IMG/VR virus record: IMGVR_UViG_3300010883_000019
Coordinates: 1-64,000 of that record
Origin: a virus
DNA length: 64,000 nucleotides
Strand: one strand, 5' to 3'
Part shown: one piece after another, positions 34,196 to 42,612 of the stretch
Layout of the letters: every line of letters starts with the position of its first letter
Position numbering within the stretch: position 1 is the stretch's first letter
Notes under the pieces: generated by a model
Databases searched by the model: none
The model's input: the letters and a program-made list of their open reading frames with translations, nothing else
What the model was told of the DNA's origin: nothing
Translations under genes and position numbers: made by a program

Positions 34196-36709
34196 ATGTC
34201 GTTCTATACGTCTATCAACAAATACGGCAACACGCTCTTATATCGTGGCTATAACGATAATGGATCTGCGATTACCAAGCGGATCAAGTTCCAACCAACC
34301 CTATACATTACATCTCAAGATCGTGATAACCCACCTTGTCGTGGTTTAGATGGTTGGCCTCTAGCTCCTATGAACTTTGGATCTATGAAAGAGGCTATGG
34401 ACTTTCGTGACAAGTACAAGGATCTTGAGTCTTTCAAGATCTATGGTAACACCAACTTCATTGCACAGTTCGTTACTGAACGTTTCCCTAATGATATCAA
34501 GTTCAAGAAAGAGCATGTAAACGTAGTAAACTTTGATATTGAGGTTGCTTCTGATGAAGGATTCCCTAAACCAGAAGATGCGCTATTCCCTGTTATCTCA
34601 ATTGCTTTGAAATCAAGTAAGTCTCAAGTCTACCATGTGTGGGGTCTTGGTGACTATGACTATGAGAAGACAGAATTGAACATGGGCAGTGACCTCATAC
34701 AATACACCAAGTGTGCTAGTGAAGAGGAACTACTTACTAAGTTCTTAACCTATTGGGAGAAGAACCCACCTGACATTATTACAGGTTGGAACATCAAGTT
34801 CTTTGACGTGCCTTACTTGATTAATCGTTTGGCTCGTATCGGATCTCCTACGGCAGTTAAGCGGATGTCTCCTTGGAATATGGTTAATGACCGTAACAAG
34901 ACCATCATGGGGCGTGAGCACCAATACTATGATTTGGTTGGTATCCAACAAGCCGACTACATGGAGTTGTTCAAGAAGTTTGGTTACTCATACGGCACAC
35001 AAGAGTCCTATGCCCTAGACCATATTGCACACACAGTTTTAGGTGAGCGCAAGTTGTCCTATGAAGAGCATGGATCATTGCACGAGTTGTACAAGAATGA
35101 CTATCAAAAGTTCATCGACTATAACATCCGTGATGTTCAAGTTGTGGAGCGTATTGATGAGAAGATGGGCTTGATTGCTCTAGTTCTGACTATGACATAT
35201 CGTGGTGGTGTGAACGTATCTGACACATTCGGCACTACAGCCATTTGGGATAGCATCATTTATCGTAAGTTGGCTCAAGACAATATCATTGTTCCGCCTG
35301 TTCAAGATCACCCTAAGATGTCATATCCGGGTGGGTATGTTAAAGATCCTATGGTTGGTGCTCATGATTGGGTTGTATCATTTGACCTTGCGTCACTCTA
35401 TCCTAACCTGATTGTCCAATACAACATGTCACCTGAGACACTAATGCCTGGTATGGTAGAAGGTGGTGTGGAACGTTACTTGAATGGATCCCCAGCTAAT
35501 AGCGAGTATTCAGTTGCGGCTAACGGTTCGCAATATCGTAAAGACAAGCAAGGCATCCTACCAAAGATCATTGTAGATTACTATGCGGAACGTAAAGCCG
35601 TTAAGGGTAAGATGATCGAAGCCAAGAAGCGTTTCGAGAAGACAGGCTCTATCGAAGATGAGAAGTTGATCAATAACCTTGAGAACCAACAGATGGCTAT
35701 TAAGATCCTATTGAACTCTTTGTATGGTGCGTTAGGCAACCGCTACTTCCGTTACTACGATTTGCGTTTGGCAGAAGGCATTACGTTGTCTGGTCAGTTG
35801 TCCATTCTATGGGCAGAGAAAGCCGTAAACAAAGAGATGAATTCTATTCTCAAAACAAAAGATAAAGACTATGTGATTGCGATTGATACTGACTCTTTGT
35901 ATGTCTCGTTTGCTGATCTCGTCAATAGGCTAGATCTCAAAGATCCTGTCAAAGGATTGGATAAGATCTGTGAAGAGCATTTTGTTAAGAAGCTAGAGAT
36001 TTCATACGCCGAGTTGTTTACTCACATGAATGCCCTTACAAACCGTATGGACATGGAGCGTGAAGCGATTGCAGACCGTGGTATTTGGACTGCCAAGAAG
36101 CGGTACATCTTGAATGTTCATAACAACGAAGGTGTGCAGTACACAGAACCTAAGCTTAAGATCATGGGTATTGAAGCTATCAAATCTTCTACGCCTATGG
36201 TAGTTCGAACCAAACTTAAAGAGATCTTTCATGTAATCATCAACGGTACTGAGCAAACAACTCAACAGTACATTTCGGAATTCCGTAAAGAGTTTAACAC
36301 TCTAGGACCCGAAGCGGTATCATTCCCTCGTGGGGTGAGCGATGTCGATAAGTGGGTAGCAGTTCCAAGCACTCAGAACAAGAATAAGCCTTATGCAAAA
36401 GGTTGTCCTATTCATGTTCGTGGTGCGTTGGTTTATAACAACGAGATCAAACGTCTTTCGCTGAACAAGCGTTATGGGTTAATCCAGAATGGCGAGAAGA
36501 TCAAGTTTGCATACATGCGTCTACCCAACCCACTCAAAGAGAACGTTTTGGCGTTTCCACAATATCTACCTCAAGAGATGGCTCTACATAAGTACATCGA
36601 TTATGAAAAGCAGTTTGAGAAGACGTTCCTAGATCCCCTAGAGCCTATCTTATCTGCGATTGGTTGGAGACACGAAGACACAATGACATTAGAGGACTTT
36701 TTTGTATGA
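34196..36709 (+). CDS. 43: DNA polymerase gp43 (family B)
   Basis: 837 aa (T4: 898 aa). The exonuclease domain has NFDIEVASDEGFP, NIKFFDVPYL and FIDYNIRDVQVVERI; the polymerase domain has SFDLASLYPNLI (motif A), KILLNSLYGALGN (motif B) and AIDTDSLYVS (motif C). All catalytic acids are present. It replicates the genome together with the clamp and clamp loader genes. Its stop overlaps the next start as ATGA. Confidence 0.97.
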   Translation: MSFYTSINKYGNTLLYRGYNDNGSAITKRIKFQPTLYITSQDRDNPPCRGLDGWPLAPMNFGSMKEAMDFRDKYKDLESFKIYGNTNFIAQFVTERFPNDIKFKKEHVNVVNFDIEVASDEGFPKPEDALFPVISIALKSSKSQVYHVWGLGDYDYEKTELNMGSDLIQYTKCASEEELLTKFLTYWEKNPPDIITGWNIKFFDVPYLINRLARIGSPTAVKRMSPWNMVNDRNKTIMGREHQYYDLVGIQQADYMELFKKFGYSYGTQESYALDHIAHTVLGERKLSYEEHGSLHELYKNDYQKFIDYNIRDVQVVERIDEKMGLIALVLTMTYRGGVNVSDTFGTTAIWDSIIYRKLAQDNIIVPPVQDHPKMSYPGGYVKDPMVGAHDWVVSFDLASLYPNLIVQYNMSPETLMPGMVEGGVERYLNGSPANSEYSVAANGSQYRKDKQGILPKIIVDYYAERKAVKGKMIEAKKRFEKTGSIEDEKLINNLENQQMAIKILLNSLYGALGNRYFRYYDLRLAEGITLSGQLSILWAEKAVNKEMNSILKTKDKDYVIAIDTDSLYVSFADLVNRLDLKDPVKGLDKICEEHFVKKLEISYAELFTHMNALTNRMDMEREAIADRGIWTAKKRYILNVHNNEGVQYTEPKLKIMGIEAIKSSTPMVVRTKLKEIFHVIINGTEQTTQQYISEFRKEFNTLGPEAVSFPRGVSDVDKWVAVPSTQNKNKPYAKGCPIHVRGALVYNNEIKRLSLNKRYGLIQNGEKIKFAYMRLPNPLKENVLAFPQYLPQEMALHKYIDYEKQFEKTFLDPLEPILSAIGWRHEDTMTLEDFFV

Positions 36710-37401
36710 ATTACATATTTGACGTAGACGGAACGCTTACACCTAGTAGATCTAAGATGGATAAGGAGTTCCTAGAATTCTTTACTAATTGGATTGCTAC
36801 CCATAATACAACATTGGTCACAGGATCTCCAAAGGAAATGACCATAGATCAGATTGGCTTTGACCTATGGGAGAAACTAAAAGTCTATCAGTGTTCTGGT
36901 AATGATGTCTATAATAAGGGAGTTGGTATCAAAACAAATGATTGGAAACTGACTAACGAAGCCAACCTGTTCTTGCTTGACAGATTGCATGGATCGTTGT
37001 ATAGTGTTAGGACAGGTAAGCATTTTGATCACCGTCCTGGGTTGTGTAACTTCAGTGTGGTTGGTCGTGGTGCAGGACCTTATCAACGCCAAGACTATGT
37101 TTGGTATGATGAGATGACTAATGAACGTAAAGCAATTGCTGACGAGTTCAACTATAGATTCAAGGGTCACATTCAAGCTACAGTAGCTGGTGACACTGGA
37201 TTGGATATCACCCCTGTAGGATGTGGTAAGGCTCAGATCCTACCAGATTTTGAAGGAGAGATAGTCTTCTTTGGAGACAAGACTGCGCTAGGTGGTAATG
37301 ACCATGATATTGCGGTAGCGGTAAGTAGTAGGCCACAGAGTGTGGTACATGCAGTAAAGTCGTGGGAAAATACCTACGAAGTATTAAAAGGAATTGTTTA
37401 A
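36706..37401 (+). CDS. HAD-superfamily phosphatase/phosphomutase-like protein
   Basis: 231 aa from the ATG that overlaps the gp43 stop; the longer frame from 36664 lies inside gp43. YIFDVDGTLTPSR is HAD motif I, LVTGSPKEMT motif II, and FGDKTALGGNDHDIA motif IV. The cap region between resembles phosphomannomutase-type (HAD-IIB) enzymes. Substrate unknown; sugar phosphates are plausible given the sugar genes downstream. It shares its stop with mazG. Confidence 0.75.
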   Translation: MNYIFDVDGTLTPSRSKMDKEFLEFFTNWIATHNTTLVTGSPKEMTIDQIGFDLWEKLKVYQCSGNDVYNKGVGIKTNDWKLTNEANLFLLDRLHGSLYSVRTGKHFDHRPGLCNFSVVGRGAGPYQRQDYVWYDEMTNERKAIADEFNYRFKGHIQATVAGDTGLDITPVGCGKAQILPDFEGEIVFFGDKTALGGNDHDIAVAVSSRPQSVVHAVKSWENTYEVLKGIV

Positions 37402-37766
37402 TGTCTATTTGGAAATCATCTACAAACAATCTAGTCGATAAGATTGCGCAATGGCACCATGATCGCAACTTGATTGAGGGTAGTACCGATAAAGATCAAT
37501 ATATGAAATTGATCCAAGAAGCAGGGGAGTTGTCTGATAACATCTGCAAGGGTCAAGACATTCGTGATGACATTGGTGATATGATGGTTGTTCTTATCAA
37601 CATCATGACACGTAATGAGTTGACTATGGAAGAGTGTCTACAGGTTGCTTATGATGATATCAAAGATCGTAAAGGCAAGATGATTGATGGTGTCTTTGTT
37701 AAAGAGGGTGATATGCAACCACTGCCCCATGAGATGTCTTATGAAAAGTCTTTACAAACAGAATAG
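37401..37766 (+). CDS. mazG: MazG-like nucleotide pyrophosphohydrolase
   Basis: 121 aa from the TAATG overlap. MKLIQEAGELSDNI and IRDDIGDMMVVLINIM give the ExxE...DxxGD metal-binding helices of the MazG/all-alpha NTP pyrophosphatase fold. Phage MazG proteins hydrolyse dNTPs or alarmone-type nucleotides and are common in marine T4-like phages. An own promoter follows for the next gene. Confidence 0.83.
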   Translation: MSIWKSSTNNLVDKIAQWHHDRNLIEGSTDKDQYMKLIQEAGELSDNICKGQDIRDDIGDMMVVLINIMTRNELTMEECLQVAYDDIKDRKGKMIDGVFVKEGDMQPLPHEMSYEKSLQTE

Positions 37767-37779
37767 GATGTGTTATACT
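37751..37779 (+). promoter_or_regulatory. Sigma70-like promoter before the candidate primase gene
   Basis: TTTACA (37751-37756), 17-bp spacer, TATACT (37774-37779); lies partly inside the end of mazG. Confidence 0.75.
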
Positions 37780-37801
37780 AACGTATAGATAAGGATATAA
37801 T

Positions 37802-38734
37802 ATGTACTCGTTGACAGTATTCAAGAATCAGTATGATAACAAAACAGACAAGCGGATTGACTTCCAAACTTGGCCTGAGTTTGTTGAACTATTGCGGAAG
37901 CTGTCAACGACACCATCCGAAGGGAAAAAGCATGCAGAACTTATATCACCAGCTGTTTATACATCTGGTACAACTAGAGCGAACAAAAATGTCCTGTCTT
38001 GGGGATGTTGGGGTGCTGTTGATGTTGATGATCATGTCTTCGAAGGGAACCTAGAACATGAGCTTGCTTCTAAGTACGGTGATTATAATTACGTTGTTTA
38101 TAGCACTGCTAGTAGCACGGACGTACATCCTAAGTTTCGCATTGTATTCGATCTTGAAACAGAGGTTGAGCAATCTAGAATTCATCACTTCTGGTATGCC
38201 CTCAACAAGTGGCTTGGTTCAATTGGAGATGCACAGACTAAGGACATGTCTCGTATGTATTACATACCAGCTGACTACCCTAACGCTAACAGCTTCTTTT
38301 ATGTTAATACTGGTCGGCCTATTGATGTCGATGCTCTTCTAGCATCACACCCATATGACAAAAGTCGTGATAGTAAGAACTTTATAGACCGTCTCTCACC
38401 AGAGATGCAAGTCGCCGTGCTAGAGCACCGCAAATCAAAACTAAACAATACTCAGTATACTTGGACAGGTTATCGTGACTGCCCATTCTGGCCTAAGAAC
38501 CTAGCAATCGAATACGCTTCGATCAGTGAGACTGGTTGGTATTCTAAGATGTATGCTATAATGGTTAAGACGGCAGGGAATGCAAGCTATCGTGGTTATC
38601 CTATAACGTCTGATCAGATTGCAGAGATGTGTTCTCAGTTTGATGCAGAGAATGGAAACTGGTATAACAACCGTCCACTGCAAGTTGAAGCAGATCGGGC
38701 ATTGGAATATATATACAAAAATGGAGTTATATAA
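37802..38734 (+). CDS. Candidate archaeo-eukaryotic-type primase (AEP-like)
   Basis: 310 aa. GCWGAVDVDDHVFEG followed by VVYSTASSTDVHPKFRIVFDLE, then DMSRMYYIPADYPNANSFFYVNTGRPIDVDALL is the pattern of AEP/RepB-like primases: a DxD-type acid pair, then a conserved strand with His and Arg (HPKFRIVF), and a downstream RxxYxP element. The C-terminal ~100 residues (GYRDCPFWPKNLAIEYA...) may be a helical accessory domain. No T4 gp61 primase is seen in this window, so it may supply primers for gp41/gp43. Assignment is by motif reading only. Confidence 0.6.
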   Translation: MYSLTVFKNQYDNKTDKRIDFQTWPEFVELLRKLSTTPSEGKKHAELISPAVYTSGTTRANKNVLSWGCWGAVDVDDHVFEGNLEHELASKYGDYNYVVYSTASSTDVHPKFRIVFDLETEVEQSRIHHFWYALNKWLGSIGDAQTKDMSRMYYIPADYPNANSFFYVNTGRPIDVDALLASHPYDKSRDSKNFIDRLSPEMQVAVLEHRKSKLNNTQYTWTGYRDCPFWPKNLAIEYASISETGWYSKMYAIMVKTAGNASYRGYPITSDQIAEMCSQFDAENGNWYNNRPLQVEADRALEYIYKNGVI

Positions 38735-38862
38735 TGAAGGCACAACGTATTGCAAAGGATCGTACCGCTCGTGTACGCCGTTCCGTGATTAAGGGGATTA
38801 TTGAGGGTAAGACTAAAAGTCTTTATGCCAAACTTCGTCGTATGAGAAAGAAGGGTAAATGA
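38734..38862 (+). CDS. Very basic 42-aa protein
   Basis: 42 aa, starting in the TAATG overlap with the primase-like gene and ending in an ATGA overlap with kdsA, both signs of real translation. Sixteen of 42 residues are Lys or Arg (ends YAKLRRMRKKGK). Such peptides may bind nucleic acid; no family recognised. Confidence 0.6.
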   Translation: MKAQRIAKDRTARVRRSVIKGIIEGKTKSLYAKLRRMRKKGK

Positions 38863-39626
38863 CACGGATCATTGCAGGTCCTTGTCAACACGAAAGCTTT
38901 GAACAGTCCATGGAAATTGCGGCTGAGTGTGAAAGTGTGTGTCGAAGCTTTGGGTTCGATTACATATTCAAAGCGAGTTATGATAAGGCTAACCGAAGTC
39001 ATGAGAGTGGAGTTCGTGGTCTTGGTATAGATAAGACACTTAAAGCCTTTAGGGAGATGCGGAAAGAACTTCCTAATCTTCAGATCCTTACTGATGTTCA
39101 CACAACAGGGGAGATTAATAGAGTAAAGGGTACTGTTGATGTATTGCAAATTCCAGCATTCCTAGCAAGACAAACAGATCTTATTAAGGTCGCATGTGAA
39201 ACAGACTGTATCGTGAATATCAAGAAAAGTCAATTTATGGCACCTTGGGATATATCTGGTGTGCTATCCAAAACAGAAGGAGCTAAAGAAGTATGGATTA
39301 CAGAGAGAGGTGTTTGTTTTGGTTATAACAATCTTGTGGTCGATTTTAATGGTATTCAGTACATGCTTGATAACTACGATGTACCGTTGGTATTTGATGC
39401 AACGCACTCAGTACAAAAGCCTAGTGCACTCGGTAAATCGTCTGGTGGTAATCGTGATTACGTTGCAGGTCTTACTCGTTCTGCCTCTGCTTTGGGCGTT
39501 AACAACTTCTTTTTAGAGGTACATAAGGATCCGCCAAGCGCACCAAGTGATGGTGCTAATATGGTGTATCTAAAAAACTTTAAGGATATAGTCTATGATA
39601 TCTACCGCTATTCTTATTCCCGCTAG
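38859..39626 (+). CDS. kdsA: KDO-8-phosphate synthase
   Basis: 255 aa. IIAGPCQHES, FGFDYIFKASYDKANRS, GLGIDKTLKAF, LTDVHT, DVLQIPAFLARQTDLI, FDATHSVQKP and FFLEVHKDP follow the KdsA/DAHP-synthase family in order. The enzyme joins phosphoenolpyruvate and arabinose 5-phosphate to KDO-8-phosphate, a core sugar of lipopolysaccharide. It overlaps kdsB by 32 nt. A phage copy suggests sugar supply for altered host lipopolysaccharide or for glycans. Confidence 0.93.
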   Translation: MTRIIAGPCQHESFEQSMEIAAECESVCRSFGFDYIFKASYDKANRSHESGVRGLGIDKTLKAFREMRKELPNLQILTDVHTTGEINRVKGTVDVLQIPAFLARQTDLIKVACETDCIVNIKKSQFMAPWDISGVLSKTEGAKEVWITERGVCFGYNNLVVDFNGIQYMLDNYDVPLVFDATHSVQKPSALGKSSGGNRDYVAGLTRSASALGVNNFFLEVHKDPPSAPSDGANMVYLKNFKDIVYDIYRYSYSR

Positions 39627-40266
39627 ATGGGGATCTACTAGATACGAAGGTAAGCCATTAGTAGATCTTGATGGAAAGCCTATGATCAAACGTGTGTTTG
39701 ATGAGTGCACAAAGTCTGGACTAGACACGTTTGTGCTCACAGATGATATGCGGATCTTTGAACTGTTTGGATCTAGGTATTGTTGGATAGATGAAACCCC
39801 TTATAATAATGGCACAGAAAGATGTGCAGGGGCTATTGACAATGGGTTCTTTCATAAGTATAATCGCTTTATTAATGTTCAAGGAGATATGCCAGACGTT
39901 ACTGTGGATGTGATCGATATGATCCTCAAAGGATTGAATACATATGACGTGACCACAGTGTGTGCTAAGAATCCAAGTCGAGATCCTAATTGTGTTAAGG
40001 TTGACAGAGATGTTAAAACCAATACAGCCAAATCGTTTACTCGTACTTTACTATTAGATGAGCACCACTTAGGTGTATACGGATATAGTAGAGAAGCATT
40101 GCAATTCTATGGTACGACACCTTGTGCCATGGAGATTGAACACGGTTTGGAGCAACTTAGATGGATGCATATGGGCACAACAATTGGTTGTCATCCTGTT
40201 GACTGGAATGGTATAGAAATAAATACACCAAAGGATGCTAACAAGTGGAGAAGAAAGAGGATATAA
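39595..40266 (+). CDS. kdsB: CMP-KDO synthetase
   Basis: 223 aa. ILIPARWGSTRYEGKPLVDLDGKPMIKRVFD is the diagnostic N-terminus, followed by NGTERCAGAI, FINVQGDMPDV and a C-terminal GIEINTPKDAN. The enzyme activates KDO with CTP. It is slightly shorter than bacterial KdsB (about 245-255 aa). With kdsA it gives the two committed steps to activated KDO apart from the phosphatase. Confidence 0.93.
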   Translation: MISTAILIPARWGSTRYEGKPLVDLDGKPMIKRVFDECTKSGLDTFVLTDDMRIFELFGSRYCWIDETPYNNGTERCAGAIDNGFFHKYNRFINVQGDMPDVTVDVIDMILKGLNTYDVTTVCAKNPSRDPNCVKVDRDVKTNTAKSFTRTLLLDEHHLGVYGYSREALQFYGTTPCAMEIEHGLEQLRWMHMGTTIGCHPVDWNGIEINTPKDANKWRRKRI

Positions 40267-40267
40267 A

Positions 40268-41227
40268 ATGGATGCATTGACGATATGGATGGTGGTAGGA
40301 TTTATATTCGCCGCTTACTCAGTAATAGCAAACGATTCGGTACAGACTTTGGGTACATGGATTGCAAGTAATAACGAAAGATTTAGTTGGAAGACTATGT
40401 GGTTAGCCGCTTCTGGTGTACTACTCTATACTCTTTGGTATGGTTGGTATACGAATGGTGGTGATATTAGTTATGGAAGACTTAATAAGATTCCGTTTCA
40501 AGAAGTACAGTGGTATCATGCAATGGCACCAGCAGTACTTTTACTATTGACCAGAGTGGGGGTTCCAGTATCCACATCATTCTTGGTTCTATCGGCATTT
40601 GCTTCTACATTCGTGTTAGAGAAAATGCTAATGAAATCTATGATGGGTTATGCTGTTGCCGCAGTTGCCGCTTATGCAATCTGGATGATCGTAAGTCGGC
40701 TTCTGGATGAAGCTAAACCAGTCAAAGAAGAGCACAAAGCGTATTGGCGAGTTGGTCAATGGGTTACAACAGGTTTCCTATGGTTTACTTGGTTGTCTCA
40801 TGATGTAGCTAATATCGCAGTGTTCCTTCCAAGACAACTTGACGTTCCATTGATGATTATGATTAGTGTAGTCTTTGTTGGTGGTTTGGCATTCATGCTA
40901 CGTGAAGGTGGTGGTAAGATCCAACAGATTGTTATTGAGAAGCACAACACACGTTATGTACGTTCTGCTACTATTATCGATGCAGTCTATTGGGCAATTC
41001 TATTCTTCTTTAAAGAGTTGAATGATATTCCTATGTCAACAACATGGGTGTTTGTAGGTCTCTTATGTGGACGTGAGTTAGCAATGGCTACATATACAGG
41101 TAAGGGAAAACTCAAGACAGTGTTTCCATTAATAGGTAAAGACTTCTTGAAGATGATGGTTGGGCTTGGTGCTTCGTTGGGAATTGTCCTTATGATACAT
41201 TACGTCCTAGTACCGAATGGATATTAA
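40268..41227 (+). CDS. Integral membrane protein, PiT-family phosphate-transporter-like
   Basis: 319 aa from the ATG at 40268, preceded by AGAGGA; the longer frame from 40235 lies within kdsB. About eight to nine membrane segments are visible. ANDSVQTLGTWIAS near residue 20 and SHDVANIAVFLPRQ near 180 look like the two inverted GxNDxxN signatures of PiT transporters, and VPVSTSFLVLSAF resembles their PxSTTH segment. This suggests inorganic phosphate uptake during infection. The key asparagines are partly changed, so the substrate is uncertain. Confidence 0.6.
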   Translation: MDALTIWMVVGFIFAAYSVIANDSVQTLGTWIASNNERFSWKTMWLAASGVLLYTLWYGWYTNGGDISYGRLNKIPFQEVQWYHAMAPAVLLLLTRVGVPVSTSFLVLSAFASTFVLEKMLMKSMMGYAVAAVAAYAIWMIVSRLLDEAKPVKEEHKAYWRVGQWVTTGFLWFTWLSHDVANIAVFLPRQLDVPLMIMISVVFVGGLAFMLREGGGKIQQIVIEKHNTRYVRSATIIDAVYWAILFFFKELNDIPMSTTWVFVGLLCGRELAMATYTGKGKLKTVFPLIGKDFLKMMVGLGASLGIVLMIHYVLVPNGY

Positions 41228-41572
41228 ATGACAGTAGCTGGAAAAGTATGGGGAAATACGGAACTTGTAGAAGCAAATGGTGCTTTAGAGTTTCATCGTA
41301 TTGAAATGAATAAGGGTGGAGTATGCTCTAAGCATCTCCACGAATTCAAATGGAATGGTTTCTATGTCGAGAGTGGGCGTATGCTCATTCGTGTTTGGCA
41401 GAATGATTATGATCTTGTTGACGAGACTATTCTAGATCCTGGGATGTACACTAAGGTAAAGCCTGGGGTGTATCATCAGTTTGAATGTCTTGAAGAAGGT
41501 GTTGCCTTTGAATTGTATTGGGCAGAATTCAATCATCAAGATATTAAAAGAGAAACTGTAGGGCATGGCTAA
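41228..41572 (+). CDS. Cupin-domain protein
   Basis: 114 aa. GGVCSKHLHEFKWNGFYVESGRMLIRVW and YHQFECLEEGVAFELYW give the two cupin motifs, with metal-ligand candidates His 37, His 39, Glu 40 and a later His. It is in the sugar block, so it may act on a sugar nucleotide or protect a sugar product, but small cupins have very varied roles. Confidence 0.8.
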   Translation: MTVAGKVWGNTELVEANGALEFHRIEMNKGGVCSKHLHEFKWNGFYVESGRMLIRVWQNDYDLVDETILDPGMYTKVKPGVYHQFECLEEGVAFELYWAEFNHQDIKRETVGHG

Positions 41573-41759
41573 ACCCAATACTAAATTTGAATTAAGCGTG
41601 AATGATATTGCGCTAATTGATGAGGCTCTAGCTCTACTGCAACACCATAGAATGGGTGCAGTGGGCTTTGAGACAAGTGAAATTGAGGAATTAAAGGCCA
41701 AGATCTTCCATCAGAAAGTGTGGTATAGAGTAAAGGTTGGTTTTCAAGGTGGTGGGTAA
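41565..41759 (+). CDS. Small protein in the sugar block
   Basis: 64 aa, overlapping the cupin by 8 nt. MAKPNTKFELSVNDIALIDEALALLQHHR is a likely helix pair; the C-terminus ends YRVKVGFQGGG. No known domain. Good coupling to neighbours supports that it is expressed. Confidence 0.6.
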   Translation: MAKPNTKFELSVNDIALIDEALALLQHHRMGAVGFETSEIEELKAKIFHQKVWYRVKVGFQGGG

Positions 41760-41760
41760 T

Positions 41761-42582
41761 ATGCGTATTGCAGTGGTTGGTTATGGATTTGTGGGTAAAG
41801 CTGTTGAACATGGCTTTACCTACAAGGATAACAAATTGCAGTTAATAGATCCTAATTTAGGTACAGATGTTGATGATGTGGATCCTGATACGGATGCATC
41901 ATTTGTTTGCGTACCAACACCATTTGGTGAAGACGGATCTATTGACGCCTCAACAGTTATAAGTGTGGTTACTAAACTTGCTTTGATAACAAACGGACTT
42001 ATCATTATTAAGTCTACAGTCATTCCAAGTATAGTTAAACAGTTGTCTGGTATGTTTGACAGGGTGGTCTACAATCCTGAGTTCCTCACAGAACGAAACG
42101 CACTACACGACTTTGTTAATCCGCCTATGCACATCTTTGGTGGATCTGATCAGTCAACCGATGATCTACACAAGTTATATAAAGAATCGAGTAAATGTAA
42201 ACCGTGTCCAGTACACAAGATGACTGCACAAGATGCATCGTTTGTTAAGTATGGGGTTAATTCGTTTCTTGCCACAAAGGTTATGTGGTTCAACCAATTT
42301 AAGGAGTTGATTGATGGAAATGGTTCTGATTACGATACTGTTATTAGTGCTATTGGTGCTGATGAGAGGATTAATTCTTCCCATACTGTGGTTCCTGGTG
42401 AAGATGGTCGTTTTGGTTTTGGTGGTGCTTGCTTCCCTAAAGATACTAATGCATTCAGTGCATTTGGTAGCGGAACAATGTCAATACTTGATCTAGTGAT
42501 TAAAGAGAATAACAAGATCCGTTCACAATACGAACTGGATGATAGAGAAAAAGAGCAGAAAGTGGTTTACAACGTTTCCTAG
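41761..42582 (+). CDS. UDP-glucose/GDP-mannose dehydrogenase-family protein, lacking the C-terminal domain
   Basis: 273 aa from ATG 41761. MRIAVVGYGFVGKAVEHGF is the NAD-binding motif, CVPTPFGEDGSID and STVIPSIVKQL follow, VYNPEFLTERNALHDF is present, and FGGACFPKD supplies the catalytic Cys. Full-length UDP-sugar dehydrogenases have about 390-440 residues with a C-terminal sugar-nucleotide domain; here the frame stops soon after the central helix (KIRSQYELDDRE). It may be a minimal enzyme or use a partner for substrate binding. Confidence 0.85.
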   Translation: MRIAVVGYGFVGKAVEHGFTYKDNKLQLIDPNLGTDVDDVDPDTDASFVCVPTPFGEDGSIDASTVISVVTKLALITNGLIIIKSTVIPSIVKQLSGMFDRVVYNPEFLTERNALHDFVNPPMHIFGGSDQSTDDLHKLYKESSKCKPCPVHKMTAQDASFVKYGVNSFLATKVMWFNQFKELIDGNGSDYDTVISAIGADERINSSHTVVPGEDGRFGFGGACFPKDTNAFSAFGSGTMSILDLVIKENNKIRSQYELDDREKEQKVVYNVS

Positions 42583-42594
42583 ATATGCTATAAT
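42566..42594 (+). promoter_or_regulatory. Sigma70-like promoter for the epimerase
   Basis: TTTACA (42566-42571), 17-bp spacer, perfect TATAAT (42589-42594), overlapping the end of the dehydrogenase gene. Confidence 0.75.
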
Positions 42595-42612
42595 GCATTA
42601 AAGGAGATGGAT

